The notes under the pieces: generated by a model
What the model was told of the DNA's origin: nothing
Database searches by the model: none
What the model saw: the letters and a program-made list of their open reading frames with translations, nothing else
Shown: positions 1 to 11,625 of the stretch, one piece after another
Numbering within the stretch: position 1 is the stretch's first letter
Layout: each line of letters begins with the position of its first letter
Assembly: GCA_036435485.1 (NCBI GenBank)
Contig: CM071597.1
Location: forward strand, 149,665,647-149,729,646
From: Saposhnikovia divaricata
Lineage: Eukaryota; Streptophyta; Magnoliopsida; Apiales; Apiaceae
Reading direction: 5' to 3'
Length of the DNA: 64,000 bases
Program-made: the position numbers and the translations under genes

Positions 1-404
1 AATGTAACGTTCGTCCCCCTTTCCCCAAGTATAATACTAGTTGATAAGACTCCACAAAGTAGTCGTATCTTGTTGGAAAGGAAAATTTACCAATAACTCC
101 CAAGCTATTACTTGATAACGGATATCAACTTGTTCCAGTAATCTTACCCCTCGAAAGATGAGAAGGTAAGCAACGACTTAATAAGTCAACAGCACCCGAG
201 TTGCGGGTGAAGGGAATACTTTATGACCGGGAAGTCGACAAGATAAATAACATTTTCCAAGTAAGGTTCCGTTATTATTAAGGAGATAGACTCAAAGAAG
301 AATGATGTCTGAGAACCTTTCTTGATATAAGATTAATAATAATATGACTCTGAGATATTTTCTGTAATAATCGAAGAAGATAAATCTTATCGAGATTATT
401 CTAA

Positions 405-1080
405 GTATGGAATAAATATTCAGAGAATATTTAATGAGTTAAAATATTTAAAGAATATTTGGGAATATGAAAGAATATCTTTAATCAGAGTATTTCTCAA
501 AATAATCCCTGAAGAAATATCAGGAGAATATTTATTGAATAAATAAATATTAAAATGAATATTCAAAACAATATTCATTAATTAATAAGACCTGAAAAGA
601 AAATTTAAGGTAATATTCATAATTAATTAGGAATTTAAATGAATATTCAAAAGTAATATTCATTTAATGAATAATATCCTAAATGAATATCAAGTAATAT
701 TCATTTAGTAATCCAAGCCTTAAGGAATATTGGAGATAATATTCGATAATTAAATCAAGCTTTAGATGAATATTAAAATAATATCCATCAAGTATTTAAT
801 ATCTTAAATGAATATTCAAAAGTAATATTTATTTAATAAAATAATATTCTAAAAGAATATCCAAATAATATTCATTTAATAGTCTCATCTTTAGAAGAAT
901 ATTCGAAATAATAGTCGATAATCAATTCGACTCTGAATGAATATTGAGAAATATTATTTGTTCAAATAATTATTTGAAGTAAGGATCGTTAAAATAATTA
1001 GTCTCGAACGAATATTCAAATAATATTCGTTGCCCAAATAATAGAAAATATTTACTTAAATATTTTCCTCCGAGGTAATC
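405..1080. repeat. AT-rich array of GAATATTC-type inverted repeats in LTR
   Basis: The stretch is dominated by GAATAT and ATATTC words arranged as imperfect hairpins (AATGAATATT ... AATATTCATT), repeated many times at irregular spacing of a few tens of bases. The same block recurs at 10950-11625 in the other LTR and, diverged, at 58110-58890 in element C. Confidence 0.75.
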
Positions 1081-3800
1081 TCGATATATCAAGGAATATT
1101 GACTCCCGGTCTATTTTTGATTAATAAGATGTATACGCCCTTCTATGAGGGTCTTACAATAACCGGCTTATAACTGATATATAACTATCTAGCTTATAAG
1201 CCAACAATAACATTCAGGGAACAAGTATATCAATTCAACTTGAAAGTAGGCATGCATGCAATGGCATATGTATATCAGCAATCATATATATATATTTATT
1301 CAATCACAACAACAGCCTAAAAGAAGGGAATTGAAACTTGCCTGGTAGTCGAGTACGGTAAGGGGTAGTGGTAGCGGGTCCCGGTTCAGCTTGGTGATCT
1401 ATAAATAGCCAAGGCATTCGGGATTAATCACTTAACATATTAAAAGTTAAGTTATACTTAATTCGAAACACGTTCTCGAGTTATCTCGTTATACCCCCTT
1501 TTTGTGGATTACTTTTATCACTGATCCGACCCGACATTCGTTCGTTAATACGACATGTCATTGCACTTATACTTGGGACATACTTAAGTCATATGATTTC
1601 TAAAGTCGATCGTTACGAACCAATACTATACTCCGAGTTTTATCGCCCGTTTTCTAAGTGTTTTACCGAAGTTATAAAAGAGTCGTCTTTTACGGGTTCG
1701 TTCGCGTTTAACCTCGACTCGAACATTTTTAATAAATCGAAAAATGATCCTTTTGACATACGGTTTTCTTTCACACCTTCCTTTTTACCTCTAGTATTTA
1801 TTTTCCAAGATTCGCCATGACTTTACATATTTTACGAGGGTTCAAATTCAGTTACGAATTCTCGGTTACGGTTTCGAAATACTTTTAGTAAACCGACCGT
1901 AACTCCTAAACCGTAAGTCCGTTTCACGTGATCTTTATATCAAAACGAAGCTTATAACATAAGCTATCCTTAATGGCAGAAAAGTTTCTGGTCAGTAGGG
2001 TCTTGATGTGAAAAATGGCATACAAAACATGATATTGTAAAATCGGGCATTATAATGGCTATGTTTACGCGTTTTCCAAAGTTTTTACACTTTATCTCGA
2101 TCTAACAAAGATCAATCCAACCTCAAAAACGCATGATAATCATCGTGACTAGTCTATCAACAACTCATCTCAACCATCTCATGGATCACAATCCAAACAA
2201 CATCCATAATCAACTAATAACATAGATCTAAGCATAACATAGCATACTAACACTAAATCATCCATAAAACTCATAAAATCTCAAAATGGTACCAAGGGTT
2301 TTTGGAGCTTGTTACCTTCTTTGGAGAGTGAATAACACTTGGTAAGCCTTGTCTAGTCCTTAGATTACCTTAACAAAGCTTGGATCATCCAAACAAAACA
2401 AGAAATCAAAGTTAGTTTCTTAAAATCACTATTCACCCTAGGCTTGGATGATTTATTTGAAAATGGAAAACATGGAGTTTGAAGCAAAGATTTCTAGGGT
2501 ATCACTTTTATGAATTATAGGACTTACCATAAAAATTTGGAGATCAAACAATGGTGGAAGCTTGGACTTTGGATTTGGAATTTAGGGAGGAAGTCGAATG
2601 GAATGTTTTGGAGGGGGAGAGAGTTGCTTGCTTGTTCTTGATCTTTTCCTTGTATTATTGTGTTGCCTTAGATAATATCTTGCTAAAGTAGCTTTATTAA
2701 AGTGCCTAGGTCATCCATGATGCAATCAAGAGACATGTGTTACATTTTGAATGGTTTTCATGCTAAGTATTGATTTGATATCTAAGTACTACTTCCATCT
2801 CCAAGTATGCTAGTTACTTTAAGTCACTTGGTTGCTAGATATTTATTCTAGTAGCTTACACAAGACTCTTGCTTCCTCTGCTTGTTTCTGTGTCCGGTTA
2901 TTGCCCGTTTCGATTGATCGTTCGTAGGAATATTTCACGGATTTCTCATTAGGGTTTACCGGGAATCCTTTTTTATATCAATACTTTCATTCTCCATCTT
3001 TCATTCTAACTTTCCAATTTATATTCCTTAAATCCATTCGTTAAATACTTAAGGCTATCAGTGTCCAGGGAACTCTCGAAGAAAATAAAAGTGCGGTTTT
3101 CAGAATCCGACAGCTTTTACATACACTTATTTTCCCCCTGGATCACTAATACGAACTCGGAAATCCGTCCCGAATGCTTCTATATAGTGTCGTCTCATAT
3201 TATTATATACTCCCACCAAAACACTATTCATTCTATATTCTTTACTTGTTCTCTTAGGGTGGTACAATTGTCCGTATTCTCTTTCGATCGTTCCTTATCC
3301 TTTTTACGGAACTACTGGATTAATCGTTACCGATCTGGATGACATGAGAATATTCTCCTGCTTGAAAGTGCCATATCTTATTCCCTTAGAAGATAGATTA
3401 TTCTTACCTATGTTGTTACCCTTTAGCATTCTTCAAGACATAGAAATAATAAAGTCGAATTCCATTCATTCTTTCCAAATATCAATTATTACATTGTAGC
3501 CATAACCACTCCTCAGTGGTTTCCTACCTTCATTCTTAAGTCAAATATAATAACATCCCAAAATATCAAATCCTCAAAGTTAATATCTCAATTCTTGGAT
3601 TATAATAATATTTAATCCACTGTCCGGTCAAATATTATACCGAAAAAGAATTTGGAATTTCTGAATTCCGATCGTCTCTGCATTCACTTATTTCCTCCGC
3701 GTATTACTAATATGACTTCGAAAAATCCATATCACGTCCCGTACATAGGGTGGCGTGAAAAGTTTTCCAACTTACAAAATCACTATTCATCCACCAAATT

Positions 3801-3893
3801 ACTATGCACGTACAGGAAACACTATGCACGTACGGGAAACACTATGCACGTACGGGAAATACTATGCACGTATGGGAAACACTATGCACGTAC
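3801..3893. repeat. 20-bp tandem repeat, about 4.7 copies, in B 3' LTR
   Basis: Units start at 3801, 3821, 3841, 3861 and 3881, consensus ACTATGCACGTACGGGAAAC. Each unit holds a CACGTA word with the ACGT core common in plant bZIP sites. The array is in the 5' (U3) part of the LTR. It recurs in the other B LTR and I do not see it at the equivalent place in element C. Confidence 0.92.
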
Positions 3894-4158
3894 TCATTTC
3901 CCTTCAAGGATCCATTAGCTCCTTCCTGGATGGTAGATTATTCTTATCTAGGTCCTCAACCATCGAATTACTCTATTTTCTGACAATATACCAATGCATC
4001 AGGATCATTGTCCCAAGCAATATCCATTCATTACAATCATTGTTCTTTGAAACCACCATTCATTAGAGCTGGTGACCTTGTTGTCGGAATCATTGTTCTT
4101 CATTTTATCATTACTTAATAAAAAGTTTTAATTATATCCAAAATTTGGGGTTCTTACA

Positions 4159-4171
4159 GTCTCCCCTCCTT
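4159..4171 (-). other. Polypurine tract of element B
   Basis: Read on the minus strand this is AAGGAGGGGAGAC, immediately before the TGTAAGAACC start of the 3' LTR. This is the position and composition expected for the plus-strand primer of an LTR retrotransposon. Confidence 0.85.
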
Positions 4172-7100
4172 AAAAGGATTCCGTCCCGGAATCAGGTAGG
4201 AAGCAAAGAGTCGTTTGCCTGTCGTTCCCTTTTTAGCTTCCAGGTCAATTATTAGTTTTTCTACCCTTCCTCAGCACATCTTCTAGTGCTACAATCCATA
4301 CTTTATCCTTTTTCCATCAACGTTGCTACTTTTCGTACAACTCACTATCCGGGTTATACTCTTACTCAGTCTTATCCTTATTGATACCTGCAGTAACATT
4401 GGTATCACTATCACCCCACGATTCGGAGGTAACCTCGCTCGTACTGTGCATTTCCTGATCGCTTTAATCTTCGCAATCTCGATCAATATAGAGAAGTGGA
4501 AAGATTTATTGAGAGATCACTATGATCAATTGAACGTTTGTTATATTGCATAGTTAGTACAGAAGGGGGCCAGCCTTTAGTACTTGACAAGCAATTAAAC
4601 AAGTCATGGCATTCCACTTAGACTTCTATCACATAGACAGATAGTCACGTAGCAGTACCTCCCCTCCTAAAAGGGTTGTTCTTCTCAATTCATAAAGAAG
4701 ATGAATAAGAGAGAAGAAGAGAAAAGAGTTCTAAAGGATTATAGAATGCTTTCATGGTTGTAGAATATCATACTCAGAATTTACCTCTGAACTATAGAGG
4801 TTTATCAAAGAAGAAATTAATCATAATTATATCCAATACTATTTGATCGCAATCTCACGTGTCAACATATCTTGCTGCTTTGTCCATTATTCTCTGGACC
4901 TGTACCCTGGTTCCACCTTAGCAACTTACTTTTGGAAAATCTTTGAACCTTTCAGGTTAAATCTTAGTTTCTCGCTTGACACCATTGTTACTGACATTCC
5001 ATGTCACGCTACTAGCTTTCTCATATCTATAATATTAAAACTATCAGGTTGTCATCCCGAGAATTCATCGGAAAACCCATTTATTAATCCATTCCTAACA
5101 TTCCTTGCTTCCTATTTCGTAGTTGCTTTCCCCGTTTTTTCTTTATCAATCACATCCTTCTTATTATCTGATTCTTATTTACTTCTGTTATTTACTTCCA
5201 CCTTCATCTCTCTTTATTGAGACATCTTTTGCACTTGGCACCTCTTTATTGGTATCCCGTCACATTTACTCTATAATCATCACGTTATTTCAATTTAAAC
5301 TTTCCGAAATGAATCTGGCCCGATTCCTTTAACTTAGATTCATATAATCTACTTCTGCCAACCTTGTTTCTCATCACTTGTTCTTTTCTATCCGTGGTTT
5401 TCCACAGATTGTCTTTCGTAAGTCAGACCAGGTCGCACACCTACCTGCTCGCACTCTTATCATCTGTCGAACATCTGCATTTTACTGGCGTAGCCTGGCC
5501 ACATGAAAACCCGTTATGACCGTGCTATAAGTTTTGGGGGTAAGGCTGGCTCTAATACCGCCGTCCGAACACTTTAAACTCTCAGGTGGCCCAATAAGTC
5601 TCGGGCTCAACCGCCCTTCCCTCCAAGTCTCATTAATTCTTTCCATGGGAATATCTTTAACATCATGAATCATCAACCTCATATTCTCTATCTTGTTTGC
5701 GCAGAAGTACACTAACATAAACTTGTTTGTCATTCATCAACATGCCATTTAGTTAATCAATGGCAGCACTTTCTTTATCTTTACATTGTCATCTATTTTC
5801 TTAGAAGAATCACCATCGCTTGTTGTTTACGTAGTGCATTAATAGCTAACCCTACGGGTTTCAATACTTTAGGGAGACAAAGTAATCACTATTCCTTATC
5901 CATAAGGAACACTTCTTGAACTTGATGTAGATATTACATGAAGTAGATAAAATTGCAGAAGAGTTTCAAGCATCGCAGCTAGGTCCGGTTGATGAAACCA
6001 TCACTCATGCATCTCCCATAAAATACTGGAAACTTAATGGTTTACTTCGTCAATATTGTATCATGGTCCTGGTTTGCCTCAAAACGGGACCTTCTAAGGT
6101 GTGTAGTTTGCTTAAGACAATATCGGGAATCGAATCTTTACTTAAACTATTATTACCTTCGATTCTTGCACAATCATCAAAAGGAATGTAACTTCCTCCA
6201 CTCCAATATGACCTTCAAGGTCTTTCCAAATATCATTTTGTTTCTTCGGTATGAACATTTATTATTATTCCTTTATAATTAGACTGTCGGCCACCTCATT
6301 GGCCTTCCCTGATAATAATAATTTCTGGTAATCCTTGTTCTCTGGATATATTACAATTCAAACATTTCTACCTCATTCCCATCATTGTTGAGTGAAAGCA
6401 TTCTCCCTTAAGCTCTGCTGATGGAGAAAAGTATATTTATCAGTCTTTCTCCATAAGTCATTGCTTCCACCTACCCGTGGGAACTTTATCACGTTTATTC
6501 CCAATCCTACTTAGGATACTTCTTTTCTTAGTTCTTTCCTTATCTTAGGATAATCTCAACCTTTATAGGTTCAATCCATACTTCCTCAGGGCTTCATACA
6601 TGCCTCATCTGGCATTATTGTTACTATGTCATACATTCCTTACCAAACTTCCATTTTGAAGTTCGGAATATTACCCTTTTCCTTGTAAGGTTTCATAGGT
6701 CATCCTCATCCTTCCTCCTGTATTTTCTGGGTACAGGGTATATCAAAATGTCATTGATCAATACTCTAATAATTCTATCTATGTTCTTTCCAGAACTCTT
6801 TTTAATAATCCTTACCGGTCATTGTTGCCTTAGCAAGTCCAACTCATATCATCTGAAGTCATAATGTCGTTATTAGGGTTAATGCCACCCCTTGTGCATT
6901 CCCTAGGGTTTGTCTTAATTTATGGATATCCTATCCTTAATTCAACTGCCAAGGAATTCTTGCATCTTATAATTGGCAATCAGATCATGTACCCTTAATA
7001 AAGGTCTCTTTTCAATCATTCTCATTTGATAATCGATCGGTGGCTTAATGCCACCCTATTCTTTCAGATAGTTGTCAGCCTATTTGGCCTTCCAAAAGGC

Positions 7101-9593
7101 AACGTATGCCTATCTGCTCTCTTACAGAACTTGGTAATGGTAGCAAGGATGTTTTGGAAGACATTGGCCGAGTTCAACGTGAATCTCTTAGTACTTATCG
7201 TTCTTCTCAAATGTACTTGCCTTAGACAAAATTTCTACAGCATACTGATCCATCTCTGACCATTTCCATACTCTCTTCATAAGCCTTCGTTGTTTACTTC
7301 CCTTAGTCGTAATATGTTCATGGTATTCATGATACCCTAACATCATACATATACTTCCATTTTTCTCGTAATCTTGGACAACCATATACACATGAGTCAC
7401 TTTAGCACGGGTTACCCCATCCCAAAAAGGTCTAGTAAATTCCCCATCAAAACATGGGTTGCAAAGGGTTTAGTAGAAGATTCCTACGATCTCATTACTA
7501 TTTCCTTTATATCAGAAGCCCTTGCAGTCGGTGTTTACTTATAAGCAACCCTGCTTTGTTTTTTCATTGCTGGTCTAGTCACTTTATAGTCCGTTGTGAC
7601 TTGGCCTCAACTGGCCACACTAAAATAAAAATATATGATTTTAAGGGTTGGCTAATTAGCATTACTTTTCTAGCAATTGCCGGCATAGTGCCTTCTTCTT
7701 TGATACCTTTCTACCTTTCCAAAACTTTACTTCATATAAGTCTTAATCGGCTACTCAGCGCCGTCTCCGGTCGCCTTTCCTCTTTTTTTTTTTTTTTTCA
7801 ACTATTCTTATCAATCCCGCGTGCCAAGCAAGCTTACCATTCCGGGCATAACAGCCTTTTCACTTAAGTCAATCCCGGAGTTTCTCCGTCCGGCTAATTT
7901 CTTACTTACATTTCCTGTTTTCGTCCAATCTCACTTCATCATTTTATCACTACCGTCGATTGTAATGCTCAGGGTCCGTTTACTAACCCATATTACAGCA
8001 TCCTTACCCAAATCACAGGGTTTGCTCCAGTTTCTACTCTCTTCCATGACATTCTCTGATAATCAGAGAGACAAGGTTTGCCAAAATTCACCGAATTCCT
8101 TTCCAGACTCAGGGAAATTTTGATCAATCTACCCACCTACTGGTAACATTAAGGAGACCAGTTTCGAAACCTGAAGAATAGTTCTATGAACCTCCAAGCA
8201 GGTGGAATCATAAGCAGTCATAGCTAACGAAATAATCATCATCAGATTGGAAGTTTACCCACTGGAGAGGAATCATTTATATCCATCCCTTAGAAGGGAA
8301 TCAACAGTTTCAAACTGAAACCTGTCACAACGTCCTGATATTCAATGCTACCAAATGTCGGTCTACCTAACCCTTTATGCGAAGCGTCATTGGAAGCACA
8401 AAGTCTCCTTTTTCCATTAAGCAATGCCAGCTCTTGGTCATTACCAATTTCACCTTTTAGCTCCAGGAAGATTTTCTCACATTTTTCTCTTTAACTGCTG
8501 ATCGTATTACTTGATCTATTATAATTCCGTGTCGGAGTAAACTTAAGGTAACTACTATAATCCATTCAAAGAGAAGAAGGAATTTAATATTCCTCTGAAT
8601 CACATGCATCTAACGTTTCTGGTTCATCATTTAACTGAGTTGAATTAACTCTATACTCAGTCTCTGGCAGTAGTCTCATTACGAGTTCATCTTGACTCAC
8701 TGGTCTTATCTTCCGGTAGGTTCTGAGATCATTGTCTTGCTTACTACTTCCTTATATAACTTTACCCAATCATGCTATCACTTCCCAATGTCTTTACTTT
8801 CTAAATGATTCATTCATAAAATGAACATTTTCCTTAATAAAACCACCTTATTAACCTCAATTTGGTTCCATAATTTACAACCTACGACACCTGCCTTCTC
8901 ATGGCGAATTATTACTGACCATATTCATACTAATTCATTTATCAAATGATATGGCACTTACTGCCTCCTTCTCAACTATTCCTAGGGACTCTGCTCCTCG
9001 CCCTAAATCGATGTCTTTGATAATCATACATCCCTCTAGCTCTTTCTTTGTAAAGATGAAAATCTCTAAGGATTCTCATCTATTTCCGTATAAGATCTCA
9101 AGTAATTCTTCCAATCCTTCTTTCTTGCTGGTACTACATCTGGTAGTCCGGCTATGAATTCAACATGCATCTTCAGATCTCTTAATAAGATTTCGGTTCT
9201 TCATACCCACTTTTCTGAGCACCATATCTTAATCATCACAGTCATTCTAGCTGCGACCCTCATTACCCATGGGTAAGCTCCTTATCCTAACAGGATTTTC
9301 CTTATCTGCTGGAACCTCTTCCGGGTCTCCAGTAGGGTACTCCATCGAATTACCCGCTGATCTTCAGCATATAAAGCATCATCGCGCTGTTGCTCGTATG
9401 CCTCAAGGTCAGTCGCCTTACTCGTCGATACGATATCGAGCTAAGTTACTATCATTATACTTACGAGTTCCCATAAGGGTTTTATATGTCATCACTACAT
9501 TAAGTAGTCCGACTATGAACTTGGCAAGAGTTCTTATTATCTTTTTGAATTTATTGTTTTAACGCCACCTCATCTCTGGGGTTTATAACGTAC
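4172..9593 (-). pseudogene. Decayed gypsy gag-pol interior of element B
   Basis: The interior has no long open frame on either strand. Minus-strand traces of Ty3/gypsy pol remain in the order expected for a minus-strand element. A fragment near 6280-6310 reads GKANEVADSL, resembling the RNase H/integrase boundary motif. Another at 5482-5640 reads SPRLIGPPESLK followed by a degraded HNVFHVS-like motif, resembling the integrase C-terminus. Nothing recognisable as an intact gag, protease or reverse transcriptase is left. Element C carries a closely similar interior at 60240-64000 (for example 7660-7870 against 62150-62350), so the decayed state predates at least one transposition. An oligo-T run lies at about 7783-7798. 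The element is probably non-autonomous. Confidence 0.75.
5482..5640 (-). pseudogene. Integrase C-terminal remnant (element B)
   Basis: The minus-strand translation contains WREGRLSPRLIGPPESLK and then, degraded, TGFHVARLRQ. This matches the order of the conserved gypsy integrase tail (a KLSPRxIGPFEIL-type segment, then VHNVFHVSxLR). It confirms minus orientation for element B. Several conserved positions are changed and the frame does not continue into a recognisable chromodomain. Confidence 0.7.
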
Positions 9594-9605
9594 GCTCTGA
9601 TACCA
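9594..9605 (-). other. Primer binding site of element B (initiator tRNA-Met)
   Basis: On the minus strand this is TGGTATCAGAGC, four bases after the LTR end TGTTACA. The sequence is complementary to the 3' end of plant initiator methionine tRNA, the usual primer for many plant copia and gypsy elements. Confidence 0.9.
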
Positions 9606-10949
9606 CTTCTGTAACACCCCCAGATCCGGGGTCCGGGATCCGGTGGTTACGGTTTCCAATTCTGTCCACAACAATTGAACTTTCCTTAACGTAAAATAAA
9701 TTACGTCTCTATAACCCAACACAACAATATAAAACACACCCGTTATAGTCCTAGAGATGAAATCAGAGTAACAATCAAATTTTTATTAATCACATTATGA
9801 GTTCTTACAATCCAAAAGAATTTCAATATAAATACATACTCTTTGCCATCCATTTACATAAGTCATACTAGACCATATTCTTGGTACTGAAAGAATAAAT
9901 ATACCCTACCAATAGCTTCTTCTTCAGCTCTGGTAGTCTCATCGTCCTCGCCCGCGTCGAGTGCGCCTTGTGCGAGTCATCTGGTCTAGCTGTTGTTGTG
10001 ATATAATAATAAAGCAAGGGTGAGCAATAGCCCACCAACAATAATATATAACTGAATGATAAGGTATAACAGTTCAAAAGTATCTTTCAAACCATATGCC
10101 ATGCATTTACGGAAATGATGCCAGTATAATATGAACGATGAAGTTACAAGGTAACTTGAAGTATTTGTTTGTAAAAATATCTGCTACATCAAAGTAAGCG
10201 AGATATTCTTATTGTTATTAACAAGAGGAACTTGCAAGAAAAGGTTGCAATTCCAGTTATGACCCTTTTCCAACTCTGCCAACAGTAATCATGTTGCAGG
10301 AAATAAATAAATTTGGATGATGAACCAATGATGGAGTATTCACCGCGCCCGCTGTTCCAATCTTGATGATCAGTCGAGATCGTACAGCTCAATTTAGATT
10401 TACTACCGGTAGAAGGAAGAACTGACGGCTTTACTTGTATACCGCCTTACTAGCTCTCCCCGGCCAACGGTTGGGCCAAAGGGGATGGACCGGCGCTACT
10501 CAGCCTCTTACACGACTCCTAGTTCAAATAGAATTCATGATTCTGAATGTAACGTTCGTCCCCCTTTCCCCAAGTATAATACTAGTTGATAAGACTCCAC
10601 AAAGTAGTCGTATCTTGTTGGAAAGGAAAATTTACCAATAACTCCCAAGCTATTACTTGATAACGGATATCAACTTGTTCCAGTAATCTTACCCCTCGAA
10701 AGATGAGAAGGTAAGCAACGACTTAATAAGTCAACAGCACCCGAGTTGCGGGTGAAGGGAATACTTTATGACCGGGAAGTCGACAAGATAAATAACATTT
10801 TCCAAGTAAGGTTCCGTTATTATTAAGGAGATAGACTCAAAGAAGAATGATGTCTGAGAACCTTTCTTGATATAAGATTAATAATAATATGACTCTGAGA
10901 TATTTTCTGTAATAATCGAAGAAGATAAATCTTATCGAGATTATTCTAA

Positions 10950-11625
10950 GTATGGAATAAATATTCAGAGAATATTTAATGAGTTAAAATATTTAAAGAA
11001 TATTTGGGAATATGAAAGAATATCTTTAATCAGAGTATTTCTCAAAATAATCCCTGAAGAAATATCAGGAGAATATTTATTGAATAAATAAATATTAAAA
11101 TGAATATTCAAAACAATATTCATTAATTAATAAGACCTGAAAAGAAAATTTAAGGTAATATTCATAATTAATTAGGAATTTAAATGAATATTCAAAAGTA
11201 ATATTCATTTAATGAATAATATCCTAAATGAATATCAAGTAATATTCATTTAGTAATCCAAGCCTTAAGGAATATTCGAGATAATATTCGATAATTAAAT
11301 CAAGCTTTAGATGAATATTAAAATAATATCCATCAAGTATTTAATATCTTAAATGAATATTCAAAAGTAATATTTATTTAATAAAATAATATTCTAAAAG
11401 AATATCCAAATAATATTCATTTAATAGTCTCATCTTTAGAAGAATATTCGAAATAATAGTCGATAATCAATTCGACTCTGAATGAATATTGAGAAATATT
11501 ATTTGTTCAAATAATTATTTGAAGTAAGGATCGTTAAAATAATTAGTCTCGAACGAATATTCAAATAATATTCGTTGCCCAAATAATAGAAAATATTTAC
11601 TTAAATATTTTCCTCCGAGGTAATC
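10950..11625. repeat. AT-rich GAATATTC hairpin array, second LTR copy
   Basis: Same block as 405-1080, with only one visible substitution (near 11269). Confidence 0.75.

Larger units (their letters stand above)
1..4158 (-). repeat. 3' LTR of element B (truncated by window start)
   Basis: This copy matches 10546-14704 almost base for base. About 936 bp of the LTR end (equivalent to 9610-10545) lies left of the window. Its right edge at 4158 is the LTR start, read on the minus strand as TGTAAGAACC, directly next to the polypurine tract. Short open frames inside it (for example near 1593, 3061 and 3652) recur identically in the other LTR and match no protein family I recognise; I treat them as non-coding. 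Confidence 0.92.

Noticed and set aside
3801..3893. Regular short repeats resembling a CRISPR array
   Set aside because: The units are directly contiguous with no variable spacers, lie in a plant LTR, and are an ordinary tandem repeat.
1593..4066. Several 65-105-codon open frames in the B LTR, repeated in the second LTR
   Set aside because: They are duplicated only because the LTR is duplicated, match no known family, and are not kept open in element C.
9594..9605. tRNA-Met-like sequences next to LTRs (also at 25926, 42257, 50865 and 60228)
   Set aside because: Only about 12 bases complementary to the tRNA 3' end are present, with no cloverleaf. They are primer binding sites, not tRNA genes.
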